In this document: positions 1-11,518 of the stretch, piece by piece
Position numbering within the stretch: position 1 is the first letter of the stretch
Layout: each line of letters opens with the position of its first letter
Assembly: GCF_000149955.1 (NCBI RefSeq)
Contig: NC_030987.1
Span: 4,583,190 to 4,647,189, forward strand
DNA from: Fusarium oxysporum f. sp. lycopersici 4287
Taxonomy: Eukaryota > Ascomycota > Sordariomycetes > Hypocreales > Nectriaceae
DNA length: 64,000 bases
Direction: 5' to 3'
Position numbers and translations under genes: made by a program
Notes under the pieces: generated by a model
Databases searched by the model: none
Told to the model about the DNA's origin: nothing
The model's input: the letters and a program-made list of their open reading frames with translations, nothing else

Positions 1-319
1 TTGAAATCAAAACCACTTAGATAACACATCTCATCTACCATAACCTTGAGGTCCTAGAGGACTTGCAAATCTGAACTAGATGGATAAGATAAATAATAGA
101 GGATATTCCAATGCCTTCTAAGCTCATCATATGATGTCCTATCATAAACTATCATATTTGTCCTAAGCTTATTAATGATTCCACATGATATCTGCTTATC
201 ATCAACTTCAAGACGAAGCAGTTTTAACCAACCAGACTCCCTGTAGCACCTCTCAGGCCTCAGTTTCATCACAAAGTATCATATCATAATAACATTTAAA
301 TTCTAATAGACTATATCCT
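1..319. other. Left-edge flank without a recognised gene
   Basis: AT-rich sequence downstream of the BVMO stop codon. I see only short ORFs with no recognisable protein, so this is most likely 3' untranslated and intergenic sequence. Confidence 0.5.
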
Positions 320-2024
320 TCAAGCGTATCTCAATACAAAGTCCGAATAATCCCTCCCCTTGACCTCATCACATCTCTTTCGATACCCTGGTGCGGGGCC
401 ATTATATCTCGTCATGGATCTCTTCTGCTTATGAGCCAAGTTCTTGTTGACACCAGTCATCCATGAGTCAACTTCATTAGCCAGTAAGCCCTTTCCGCAT
501 TCATGCACATGTTGCGTCCACTCCTCCATACCCTTGTCAGTTGCTTCAGCACTGATGATCTTATTGTCACGAGCATATCGTATAAACTCTGCGACCCAGT
601 TTGCTGCATACTCAATGGACCTGAAGGCAGCTGGTTAGTACTGATAGTAGTAAAAGAAGTTGATGGCCATACCTAGGAATGTTTCCAAACATCTGATGGG
701 GACCCATAATCATAAACATGTTAGGAAAGTCCTGGACAGGAAGTCCGAGGAACGTCCTGATACCCTCAGCCCAGACATCCTTCAGATTGGTTCCGTTTCG
801 TCCTTGAATATCAACTGCGTTGAAAGATCCAGTCACGGCATCAAATCCAGTGGCATAGATCAGAACATCAAGCTCATAAAATGCATCTCCTGTCTGAACT
901 CCAGTCTCTGTGATCTGAGAAATTGGGTCTTCTCTAATATCAACCAACTTGACGTTTGACTGGTTGAAAACCTCGAAGTAACCGCTCTCAAGAGGAACTC
1001 TCCTTGTGCCGAAGCCATGATTCTTGGGAATCAACTTCTCAGCCACTTCTGGATCATTGATTCTTGCTCGGATCTTATCGGCGTGGAACTTGCTGTAAAG
1101 CTCGTTCGCCTTGTGGTCTGTGAAGACATCTGAAGAAACACTGAGAACTTTGGCGAATCCAGGTTCGGCATAGAGCTTCTCCCATTGCTCTTGACGCTCC
1201 TCTTCTGTCATAGAGAAGACGCTCCTGCTGTCACCGACATGAATGAAGCATGCGTATGATTCGGCACATTTGCGGAAGATTTCTGGGTATCTTGTGCGGA
1301 TCTCGTCCATTTCCTCTGGGCTGATTTTCTTGTTTCGAAGTGGAGCTGTCCAGTTTGGTGTCCTTTGGAACACTGTCAAGTGGCCGACCTTATCCGATAT
1401 GGCTTGAATAGTCTGAATCGCCGTTGCACCGGTACCAATAATGCCCACTCGCTTGCCATTCAAAGCGGAAGCATCACTTGGCCATCTGGCTGTATGCCAG
1501 GCTTGCCCCTTGAAACTTTGTACACCGGGAATGTTTGGTAAAGTCGGTTGGTTGAGAATGCCCATAGCGGTGATGAGGTATCTGGTAGTGTACTGCGAGC
1601 CATCTTCATCCTCAAGAAGCCAGGATGATGTATCTTCTTGGAACTTCGCTGATTTGACGCGTGTGTTGAACTGCATATCACGCTTCAGGTCGAATTTGTC
1701 TGTGAGATATTGGATGTACTGAAGGGTTTCTGGTTGAGGGGCAAAGTGTTCTGTCCAGTTCCACTCATCGAGAACTTCTTGTGAAAATGAAAAGATGTAT
1801 GAGTAGCTCTCTGAGTCAAAACGAGCACCAGGATACCTGTTCCAGAACCAAGTTCCGCCCTCCCCGGAACCTGCTTCGATAACTCGTGTCTTCAAGCCAA
1901 GTTCCCGCATGCGGTACAGGCTAAGAATACCACTGAGTCCAGCACCAATGATAAGAACATCATAGTCCAAGTTGCTGTCTGGTGATCCAAACGCATCACC
2001 GCGAATTGGTTGTGCTGAAGGCAT
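320..2024 (-). CDS. Class B flavoprotein monooxygenase (Baeyer-Villiger type), BVMO 1
   Basis: Predicted 550-residue FAD/NADPH monooxygenase. The N-terminus has the FAD-binding Rossmann motif GAGLSG, followed by the family-typical GGTWFWNRYPGARFD stretch. A second Rossmann motif (GTGATA) sits before the middle, and the BVMO fingerprint F-x-G-x3-H-x3-W appears as FKGQAWHTARW just upstream of it. A 52-nt intron (621-672, GTATGG donor, ACTAAC branch site, CAG acceptor) joins the main exon to the C-terminal exon and restores the family-typical RSIEYAANW segment. The ATG at 2024 is preferred over an upstream in-frame ATG at 2126 because the 34 extra residues do not look like family sequence. Enzymes of this class convert ketones to esters or lactones; the substrate cannot be read from the sequence. 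It lies about 580 bp downstream of a lactonase-like gene on the same strand, which suggests a shared ketone-to-lactone pathway. No obvious inactivating change is visible. Confidence 0.9.
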
Positions 2025-2601
2025 TGTGAAGTTGTGGAACGATGATGATAGGGTGGTTGCCAGATAGAGAAGTGGCGCTGTACTGAGGTATGACAAAGTT
2101 TTAAAGATCTGAAGGTTGCAGCACATTTGGTATCATGAGGGTTACGTCCGGCGTGTCGATTTATGCCCGCGGGTTTATTCTCCTCTGTACACATTCCAGG
2201 GAGTCCTTGTCGACCCCGCACATCCGGGGGTTGACGGCTGGGGTATCGTGTAACCGAGAGTTAAACTTGAGGCTATCCCCGCCTTTCCCAAATAGGATAA
2301 CCAGATATTGCCGAGTCATTTGGCATCTTATAAAGCTAGCCAAAGGGCGTCCGATACTCGGACACGGGGTTGATAAGAAACCGAAGTTGTTGAATTGATG
2401 GCTTGCCAAGCCGTTAGAGTCATAGACCAAAGGGGGCTTGTGACACCTGTCAGAATTAGTAGATTTCAGGCCGGCAATCCTGTTACAAGTTGCCTGAGTT
2501 TAGGTGAATAGCTAGCTAACGGTAACTTCTCATATGAAGATAGCTCAAAATATAATTGAATTCATCTATTCACCAAGTTGAGCTGTTACGATCTAGCCTT
2601 C
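2025..2601. promoter_or_regulatory. Upstream region of BVMO 1
   Basis: Intergenic stretch between the hydrolase stop and the BVMO 1 start. It holds one TTGCCGA element at 2308-2314, the same heptamer that recurs upstream of the MFS transporter and between BVMO 2 and the SDR. The half-site contains CCG/CGG, which suits a Zn2Cys6 regulator. That it acts as a promoter element is inference. Confidence 0.4.
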
Positions 2602-3813
2602 TCATACAACTCCTTTTGGCTCCAGCAACCCCTCAGATTCCCAGAACTTTTCCAGATCGCGTAAGAAAGCCCACTTCAAGCCTTTTCCAAATCCTCTTTC
2701 CTTCCAATCATTCAGACTCTTCGGAAAATGAGGAACGCCATCGCGTACCGTGGAATCATGAGCAACAACCACAAAGATATTCTCATTACAGTCTAGTTCC
2801 TGTAGCTGCTTCGTAGTCTTAGCGGCAAGTTCTAGATCCAAGCCAAACGTCAAGTCAAAGAGAGCATCAGTTGGTGCCCTTCCTCGTGACTTTTGCAGTC
2901 GATCAAAAGCTTCTCCAGGGCAGAGAACACCATCCTCGTGTGGATGACAAGGATGAGGGCTGATGGTATCTGGCACTGGAAGAAACTTGGAAGGTCGGAA
3001 GATGCCTGCGTAGTGACAGATATCTCCTCCCATGAGAATGAAAGTGTCTGGGGAGGTTGTAGTCCTTGCTAGCCCACAGAGGTGACCGACAGCATGCCCG
3101 GGACTGTCGAGGAGATAGAATGAACCATCTCCAAAATAGTCAAAGGCGGGGAACTGACCAATCTTGAGAGAGTCTGGACCCTCGAAACTAATCTCACGCA
3201 GATTACGATTCCTACCAATGATAAGCTTTCATAATCCACATGTTTTAGAACTATACATACGCGTAGTCGCTTTCTTGTATGGGGGACTCTGGGTTCGCAG
3301 GGGCTCCTGGTAGCATTGCTTCTTTAAAACCCGGACCAACTACAAGATCTGTGAGATGTGGAAAACTGGAAGGATCACCGATATGATCCCAATGCCAATG
3401 ACTAGAAAGTTTAGTAACTTCAGCCATCAACAGATTCTTTCGGTCGACTGGACTAACCTCCATATCACGGCTTCAATCTCAGTCAAGGGGACACCATTAT
3501 CCTGCAAGATGTCTGCCACATTCCCCGCTACTTCGATAGTGTACTTAGTAGTCGGCAAGTACTTGACAATAGACGGTGAGTAATTGTCGTAATCTTTTCG
3601 AATTCCCAAGTCAAAGACAAGTTTCCTCCCAGACTGGTGCTCAATGAGGAACGATAATGAAGGAGAACTCTTGAATGTTTCAAGGCCAGGTACAGCTGGT
3701 GCCATGAATCTCTCAAGAATTGCAGGACCAAAGTTGACGGGATTAATGAGCTTGACGGCTTTGATTGCCTCCCCGGGAGGAATCTCAAGGTGCGGTGCTT
3801 TCTCTGGAGCCAT
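2602..3813 (-). CDS. Metallo-beta-lactamase-fold hydrolase (lactonase/lactamase-like)
   Basis: Predicted 368-residue member of the metallo-beta-lactamase superfamily, three exons. Introns at 3402-3457 and 3212-3260 both have GT/AG ends and give 369 codons including the stop. Exon 2 opens with SHWHWDHIGD, the HxHxDH zinc-binding motif. Further downstream are LLDSPGHAVGH (third metal-ligand histidine region) and an ILMGGDICHYAG aspartate motif. No signal peptide is visible, so a cytosolic enzyme is likely. Members of this fold open lactones, lactams and thioesters. Next to two BVMOs, hydrolysis of a BVMO-made lactone is the natural inference; a lactam substrate, as for fungal benzoxazolinone-degrading lactamases, is an alternative. 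It is divergently transcribed from the MFS transporter across a 409-bp gap. Confidence 0.88.
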
Positions 3814-4222
3814 GTTGTCTTTGTTGGATGTGACTTGGGAAGGTGCCTAGGCCGAGACAAACTTGCTGCTTTTACCAATAGTTTAACTTAAATGTTCTTA
3901 GACTGATAACCCCAACCTGAGTTAAGATCAGAATGACACAGATGATTAGAAGATTTTGAACTGTACAAGCTCACGCGTCAATAGGCTGTCACCCCGCAAC
4001 AATAGCGTCGGGCCCAGGCCATCGGCATAGTGATCGGCAAACCAAAAGCAGAAAAGCTTGCCAAGCCCGTCTAACACAAACAACCCACCCCGGACTCTAC
4101 CCCAGAATTTTACCCCGTACCATCCAGCGTCAAAGCAAGATTCAATCAAGATAAGTATCGTGCTCTGATCCACTCGAAATGCTCCATCATCATCATCACC
4201 ATCATTCATCATTCAATCAACA
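3814..4222. promoter_or_regulatory. Shared divergent promoter, hydrolase / MFS transporter
   Basis: A 409-bp gap between two divergent start codons. It carries two closely spaced copies of the cluster element, TCGGCA at 4022-4027 and TCGGCAA at 4034-4040, and a run of ATC/CAT repeats just before the MFS start. Co-regulation of the two genes is inferred from the shared gap and shared motif. Confidence 0.45.
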
Positions 4223-5938
4223 ATGTCTGATTCTGAAAAGGGCGCAGCTATCAATCATCGAGAGGAGGCAGACATGACTCCTAAGCAAGGCGTTGAAGTT
4301 GACACCGTCCATCAGGATGAGGCCATGAAAGTCCTTGAGGCCTACGGGGGTGATGAGGCCTGGACTGAGGCGGAGGAGAAGAAGTTGCGCCGCAAGATTG
4401 ATTGGAAGCTTATGCCTGTTCTCTGTGCAACATGTAAGCTGCATGATCGCCGAGCAGGAGATAGAAGCTAATGCTATACAGATGGACTTCAGTACTACGA
4501 CAAGGCCATGCTTTCCCAAGCAGTATGTCCTGTATCTCCAAGCTTCATGTCGTTGCTAACATGTGTTCTCTAAGGCTTTGTTCGGACTCAGAGAAGATCT
4601 CGGTCTTCTCACCGGAGATCGATATGCCATGTCGGCTGCCATTTTCTATCTCGGTTTCATCATTGGAGCTTATCCAGCAATGATGCTCGCTCAGCGATAT
4701 CCTATCGAACGAGTTGCTTCCGGCATTGTCACAATTTGGGGTATCTGCCTCATCCTGACTGTGGTATGCAAGGATTACAAGACACTCTATACACAACGGT
4801 TCTTCCTTGGCTTGTTGGAGAGTGGTATCAGTCCTATGTTTATGATGATTGTCGTAAGTCTGCCTGCCTCATACCGGTTGAGTCCTTGCTTAGTCTTTTC
4901 AGGGAAGTTTCTATAAGAAGAACGAGCAGGCAATGCGCATGGGTATCTGGTACTCTTGCACTGGTTACGTCTCGATCATCTCCCCTATCATCAACTACGG
5001 ATTCGGCCAAATCAACGGAGGAGTATCCTCTTGGCGATACATGTACTACTTCTCCGGCGCCCTGACCATCGTCTGGGGTATCATTCTCGTCTTCGTCCTC
5101 CCTCCCGATCCTGTCCGCGCCAAGGGCTTCAACGAGAGAGAAAGATATATCCTGGTTGCGAGACTTAAGACCAATAACTCTGGTGTCCGCAACACTCATC
5201 TCAAAGTCGCTCAGATCTGGGAACTCCTGCTTGACCCCAAGTTCTGGATTGTGTTTTCCATCGCTTTCTTGTCTATGATTGCCAATGCCCCTATCTCGAC
5301 TTTCGTCCCTATCATCATCCATGGTTTCGGCTTCAGCACCCTCAACTCGCTGTTGCTTATGATGCCTTGTGGCGCATATGCTGGAACACTTCAGCTTCTG
5401 TTCCCTTACCTGGCCTATAAATACAGGAACAACAGGTCCTATTTGGTCTTTATTGCTCAGATGGGCACTGTCCTCGCTGCTTTGTTGCTTTGGCTTCTTC
5501 CACTCTCGGCTACTGGGGCTCTTCTCTTTGCCGTTTACATCCTCCCATCCGTGGGCGGTGGCTACGCTGTTCTCATGGGTCTGCAAATTGCCAATACTGC
5601 GGGATACACCAAGCGGTCCGTCGCCTCGTCTGGTCTCTATATCGGCTACTGTCTCGGTAACTTCGTTGGTCCTCTCTGCTTCAAGAAAGGAGACGCACCT
5701 CGCTTTGAGCCCGGTTTTATTGTTGTCGTCGTTACTTCCATTATAGCCGGCCTCCTTGCTCTTGTTTACCGCGTTCTATGCATGTGGTCGAACAGCAAGC
5801 GCGACAAGTCTGGTACCACCGAAGGTTTTGATCATGCCTATGAGGATGACCTCACTGATAAGAAGGTAAGTCGTCCGTTGTCACTCAGGGGTTTACGCAC
5901 TAACAAGTCAGAACATGCAATTCCGCTACATCCTCTAA
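4223..5938 (+). CDS. MFS transporter, allantoate permease (Dal5/TNA1) type
   Basis: Predicted 506-residue permease of the plasma membrane. Five exons with introns at 4434-4481, 4523-4574, 4855-4903 and 5866-5911 give exactly 507 codons with the stop; the last exon adds only NMQFRYIL. The cytosolic N-terminus ends in RRKIDWKLMPVLCATYGLQY, then YYDKAMLSQAALFGLREDL, a combination typical of anion:cation symporters of the allantoate permease family. About twelve hydrophobic segments follow, with a charged loop in the middle. Family members take up small anionic molecules such as vitamins, allantoate or carboxylates. Here it probably imports the substrate of the cluster or exports a product. The ATG at 4223 is the first in frame. 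Confidence 0.9.
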
Positions 5939-6558
5939 ATGTCACGGTTCGTAAGTTTTGTCGAGTTTGGCTCGGAATGAATCTAGTCTTGGTTTAGTAA
6001 GGTATTCTATGAGTTTTAATTCAATGTTCGAATGAGATACATATTGAACAATATGCCGATGTTTTCGTGACATAGTACACAGCATGCTGCTGCTATCTCT
6101 TGTGACAAAATGGTATGAATGTCGTCGCGGAAGCTTACCCTGAAGCAGCGTTGAAATCTGGTTAATGACCTAGACTTAGTGTTATAATTCCCTAAATAAC
6201 CGTACGATTTATAATCAAAACTAAAGCTTACATCTAAATAAAATAAACTCATAATAAAACTGAAGGAAATGCCTGTGTTCTTCCCCCAGGACTTATGGAA
6301 GGAACGCGTCAAACCCCGCGGGCGAAAAATACGCCGAGCTTAAACTCAGCAGAGCGAAGAGGCTACAGGCGCTAACTCCCGCTAAAACCAACGCACCTCC
6401 CCCGTCCATTGCAACCTGAACCACGACCTCGGCTTCTAAATCTGGGGTTAGTCTGGGGTTAGTCTGGGGTCCAGAGTTATTCTCGCCCTGGGCCTGCATC
6501 GGCATCCAACCTCTTCCTGCCTCAAACCGAAACACGACAACCACGCTCTCATCCGGCA
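5939..6558. other. Intergenic region with an 11-bp tandem repeat
   Basis: Gap between the MFS gene and the regulator. The first half is AT-rich, as expected of a 3' flank. At 6441-6470 the 11-mer TCTGGGGTTAG occurs about 2.7 times in tandem, ending some 90 bp before the regulator start. No convincing ORF is present. Confidence 0.5.
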
Positions 6559-8733
6559 ATGACAGAACTCGTCGGCAATTGGCTCCACTTCAGTGCACGA
6601 CAGCCGAAACGAAAGCGCGCTGAAGCTGTTTGTTTCTTTTGTCATTCAAAGAAGATCAAGTGCGATTTGCAGGTCAGTCTCCCCGCTCGCTTCGGGCGTT
6701 GATGTGCCGGGCTTTGAGCTGACTGTTCGCAAGAGCCGGACGTCGCAAGGGCAGGCGAAATGCTCTAACTGTGATAACCAAGATCAAGATTGTCATCTTC
6801 GGCCGTCACGAAGGGGCAAGCAGCGTCGGAGAGCGTCTACGCAAGCTGAGTGTGGCACTGAATGCGATACTTTTGTCGCCGCAGGTAGGTAGCTCTCGGG
6901 CGTCACTTGAGCTGTAGTAACACCGAGATTCAAGGTGAAGATGTGGGCGGGAACAATCCAGAGCCACCCGATGCAACAGAAATCGACTTTGATGAGAATG
7001 TAATTGACCCAGGCATGGGTGACACGCCAGCGCCTGTGCATGCGACACCAATTCACGTCGCGTTCAACATACCAACAGCTGAGCGCGCTCCTGATGCTGC
7101 AGTCAATCATCCGACCAAGTCAAGCACGTCGCCAACAGAAGGCGCTGGCCGCAGTCATGCAGGAGACGTTGACACAGGCTTCCTTCAGATCTACGGGCCT
7201 GAGAACCAGCTCGAAGCTGAACAGCAGGAACTTGTTGCGAACCTTGAGCTTCGCAATCCGGCATCGGACCCCAGGCAACAGGAGCTGCAACAAAGCTTCT
7301 CAGAAACATACTTTGAGTATTGTTATCCATGGTGCCCTGTCCTTGACCACGACACGCTCGACTCTGAGCTGGCTCGATCGCCCATGCTTGCGAATGCCCT
7401 TGCACTCGCTGCGAGTCACATACAGCCGCCTCTGATACCCCACCAAGGCCCAGCCGCCTACTACGATAAAGCGAGGATGATGTTTTATATGGATGAGGAG
7501 CCAGATATACTCACGTCTCTGAAGGCTGTCTCTCTGTTCTACTGGTGGGCTCCTCGTTCACCGTCGACGGCACATCGGCATGCCAGCTGGTGGTGGACCT
7601 CCGTCATAATAAGACATGCACAGCAGATGAACATCCACCGTGAGCCGAAACAAGGTAGCGTGGCTTCGAGTGCACTTCACCTGAGTTTGCGTCGGCGATT
7701 ATGGTGGACTGTGTTTGTAAGTTCTAACGCGTTTGATGTTGGCCGATGATTGCTAACTAGTCTTCAGGCACGAGAGCGATTGACGTCGCTATGCCAAAGC
7801 AAACCCTGCATCATTTGCCCCGAAGATATGACGATACAAGAAGTCCAACCCTCAGATTTCCCAAGCGATCCAACATCACAGAAGAAAGGCCGGATATTCA
7901 AGTACTGGGTTCGCCTTTCTGGTATAATGGGCAAAGTTTCCAAAGCACTATCGAAGTCCGTAGACTCCCCCTCAGAAACGGCGACATTCCCGACGGAGCT
8001 TAGGCAAGAGCTCGTCGCGTGGGTTCAATCGCTACCCGCAGATCTACAACTACCAATCGGCTCTAGTAGAACTGAAGGCTTCGACAGAGATGTTCATCAA
8101 TTACATCTCCCATACTTGACCACGATCATTGTGATGCATTTACAGAGGACAACACCAGACCTGCCGCAAGCTCTGCCACCCGCGATATTAGCTGCTTCAT
8201 GCATCGCAAGAATATTGAGAGACATCTTGTCGCGCGGAAATGCAAGGTTTCTCATGGCGATCACCTGCTGGTACTGCGGCACGGCCTTCATCGCGTTATT
8301 ACAAGCAAGTCGGATCAAGCAATTCTCCCAAGAAGCGGAAGAGGGATTGGACATTCTGGACCAAGCAGTCGGCCAACTTCAGCAAATGTGGGCTTCTGCC
8401 AATGTCATTAGACAAGGCTTTGAACGACTGCGCGCGCTGCCTAGGTCCATGATGCATGCTGGTAAAGGCAGATCAACGGCGCCCAACGGGTCTAGCGACG
8501 CGCCATCGAACGACTTTGACTGGAAGCTTCTGTTTCCGTTTGTGACTAGATCTACAAGTCGGATCGCGGACTGTTTGCTTGCTGATGATGAGTTTGGAAC
8601 GACAGCTACAGCACTGCCATCACCTGAGAATGCCGTGTTTCACGAGGACCTGCTTAATCGCTACCATGACTTACTGGAGCCATTTGTTGATTACAATTTT
8701 GACTTTTCAAACATTAATCTTGATATCCTATAG
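6559..8733 (+). CDS. Zn2Cys6 transcription factor with fungal_trans domain
   Basis: Predicted 663-residue nuclear regulator. The binuclear zinc cluster is split by an 82-nt intron (6673-6754): exon 1 ends with AVCFFCHSKKIKCDLQ and exon 2 continues AKCSNCDNQDQDC, giving C-x2-C-x6-C-x5-C-x2-C-x6-C. Further introns at 6885-6934 and 7717-7767 keep the frame (664 codons with stop). A basic stretch (PSRRGKQRRR) follows the cluster. The fungal_trans middle homology domain spans much of the centre, with RRRLWWTVFARERLTSL across the third intron as a clear landmark. The start at 6559 gives a short N-terminus (RQPKRKRAEAV) right before the first cysteine, usual for the family. It lies between the transporter and BVMO 2, so it is the likely pathway-specific activator. 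A copy of the TCGGCAA heptamer falls within its first codons (6572-6578). Confidence 0.88.
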
Positions 8734-8978
8734 TAATGGAAAGATGTTTAGTACAAGCGAATATTATCGCATGGCAAATTGGTCTGTACCTTGTCCTTAT
8801 GCTTTGTTTGCTGGGTCTGTTATCACAACTCTTTGTTCACCCACAATCCCAATAACAGAATGTATGCAAACTAAATCGCAATCTTGATACGGGGATCTAA
8901 ATGAAAACTCATAATTTAAGATCTAATGCTATCTTAACCCGAACTGCTGTAAATGGTATCCTACTCCCCAATCAAGCC

Positions 8979-10935
8979 TCAACACCGAAGCGTCTCCGCC
9001 TTCTCAACATACCACGACAAATCGCTCTCCGGATCCATCTCAAACTCTGTGAACCCATTGCCCATGAATCTAAACGGATTCACCGTGTTATACTCGATCT
9101 CAAAGTCCTCCGCACGAATATCCCCAAGCATGCGATTAAACAGATGAGCACTTCCACCAAACAGCGCCGTAACACGTCCATCAACTTTGCCTCGCTTATA
9201 CCAACTTGTACAGCCACCACTCCAGACTAGAGTCTTGTGGACTTGATCGCAATACTTGATGAAGGCGTCGACTTTTTCCTTCTTGGGGACGACGTACTTG
9301 ATGTCTTCAGTTGACATCTTCTTGATCCACTTGACGAAGTAGTCGCCTGTCCAGTTGAGGGACTCGACGAGGGAGCCGTGGCCGCCGAGACAGTTGGGCC
9401 CCATCATCATGAAGTAGTTTGGCATGGAGGGGACGGCGACGGAGATGTAAGCCTCGGGGTCTTCTTTCCATTGCTCACGGAGATCAATGTTGTTCAGACC
9501 GACGATGGGATAGCGGGGACGGAAAGAGACGTCGAAGCCAGTGGCATATACAACTGGCGGATTGTTAGTATCCTCTGACTCTTGGAGAGAAGCGCTGTTA
9601 CTTACTGACGTCGACCTCATGCTCCTTACCATCAGCAGTCTTGAGGCCCTTCTTCGTAACCTGCGTAATCGCACTATCCGTCAAATGACAGTTCGGTCGC
9701 AAGAATGACTCGAGATATCCAGGGCCAGGTGTGATACGACGACAACCCAACTCCCACTTAGGAATAAGCTTGGAACACAGCACAGGATCATGACCAAGCT
9801 TCTCAGCCATTTGCTCAGCAGCCATCTTCATACCCCGCTCATTATTCTCGCCCTTTCGGAAGATGTAGAAAGACTTATTCGTGCGAGAGATGATACCCTT
9901 GCGATGTTGAAGATGAAGCTCTGGGTCCTGGAAGCGTGCCTTATCTTGCTCTGAGTAGCGAGGGTTGGGGTCATCGTCCTCTCTGCCGAGATGCTTTGAG
10001 GGCGGGGCTCTGTAGTAGACCCATGCTGGACCACGGACGAAATTTGTGACTTCTGTTCCGGGCAGCTTTGCCATTTGCGGAACAATCTGGATTCCCGATG
10101 AACCGTTGCCAATGACAGCGATGCGCTTATTGGAGTAGTCGTAGGAATGATCCCAACTGGCTGAGTGAGTGGTGTGGCCTTCGAAGTCCTTCAGACCGGG
10201 GATCTTGGGCCATGACTCGTGACTGACCAGTTAGTACTTGCATCAGAGACGTTTCAGTTGAGACTTACACAAGAACTCCTTGCGCCGAGATCAACACGTG
10301 GCAGAACTCTTCCCGTTGAATACCCTCGTGCTCAACTGTGACCTTCCATTGACCTAGATCATCTAGCCACTCAGCGCCGACAACTCGGGTGTTAAGCTGC
10401 AAGTCACGGTCAAGATTCCACTTCTTGACTGTCGCCTTCATATAAGACAAGATATCCCCTCCGCTGGCATAAAATCTTTCCCAGTTGGGGTTGGGGTCAA
10501 ATGGGAATGCCTAAAGGTTGTAAGCACAAGCCGTGATAACCCTCATGGGTAGACGTACGTAAATATGACTTGGTACATCACACTGAACACCAGGGTAATT
10601 ATTCGCCAACCACGTGCCGCCAATATCGCTGCGCGCCTCAAGATAGTGTGATCAACAATGTCCTCCATCTCAGGGAAGCGATGTTGGAACTTGTGCGCCA
10701 TCAACAGACCAGAGAAGCCAGCGCCAATAGTGAACACCTTGATCTTGCGTGGTGTGTAGGCATATTCTTGGCTCAGTGTAAATGGATCTGTTGCATGACC
10801 GTTTGTATGGCCGTTACTGAGTCCATTCTTGATGTCACCTAGCTTTGTGACAAGTTCTGGGAGCTCAGTTGCTGGCATTGAAGACAAGTCCTCGGCGGAT
10901 TGCGCCTTAGTCTCTGGCGACTCAAAGGCAGGCAT
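8979..10935 (-). CDS. Baeyer-Villiger monooxygenase 2, interrupted by a one-base frameshift
   Basis: Class B flavin monooxygenase of about 603 residues if read through the frameshift. It carries FAD motif [19 protein letters not shown], the BVMO fingerprint [16 protein letters not shown] motif GNGSSG and a C-terminal [11 protein letters not shown] segment. Introns at 10511-10558, 10223-10268 and 9554-9605 are well supported. The exons total 1,811 nt, one short of a multiple of three. The break is at about 10639-10641: upstream the frame reads IVDHTI, and after a missing base the expected [10 protein letters not shown] continues in another frame. No GT/AG pair there can serve as an intron. This is either a recent pseudogene or a sequence error. 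It is longer at the N-terminus than BVMO 1 and appears to be a different subfamily, so the two probably act on different ketones. Its start faces the SDR across a 583-bp gap. Confidence 0.85.
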
Positions 10936-11518
10936 TGTGACTGATGTTGATGGGGTTGATCTTCAAGGCTACTGAAGATGTTTGTGAGATTGAAGCGATG
11001 GTGAGGATGAGATTGACCTTGTAAGTCAGTTCAAAGTGTTGTTGAAGTACTCATGATGCTTAACAATAGGTAAAATAGCTGGTGTTGTCTTTGCCCCATC
11101 AACTCTACCAGCACTAGGCCGGCAAAGCCTCAATCAGGCCATCGCGTTAGCATATCGTGCCTCTTGCGTGGTCATTGCCGAAGTCATCTCCCCCTTCGCC
11201 AAGCAAGTTCGGCAAAGTGGTTAGTGTTATTAATGAATGGCTATCCCGAAACGGTATTGCCGACTGTTTGTGACCAGCTGATGCTGAATGCGGGGTTGCA
11301 GCGATATCGCACAGGTACCCGAGCCGGCCAAGCCAAGCTGCGCGACAGTATCTACATACTTAGAGGGAGATAGGGAATAAGAATTGCATTTTGCCAATTT
11401 TAGCTCAAGTTCATCTGGTTTACCTAAACTTGTAAAGATCTCCTAAATTATCGTCTTGTTTATTGCTCCACAAGACACCATCGCCACCAATCCCAAGCCC
11501 ACCAAGCTCACTTACACC
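10936..11518. promoter_or_regulatory. Divergent promoter, BVMO 2 / SDR, with three TTGCCGA elements
   Basis: Gap between two divergent starts. It contains TTGCCGAA at 11175-11182, the inverted copy TTCGGCAA at 11208-11215 and TTGCCGA at 11257-11263. The first two form an 8-bp inverted repeat with a 25-bp spacer. This is the densest set of the element in the cluster. Regulator binding is inference. Confidence 0.5.

Noticed and set aside
9828..10112. ORFs within BVMO 2 in other frames
   Set aside because: Shadows of the BVMO coding sequence.
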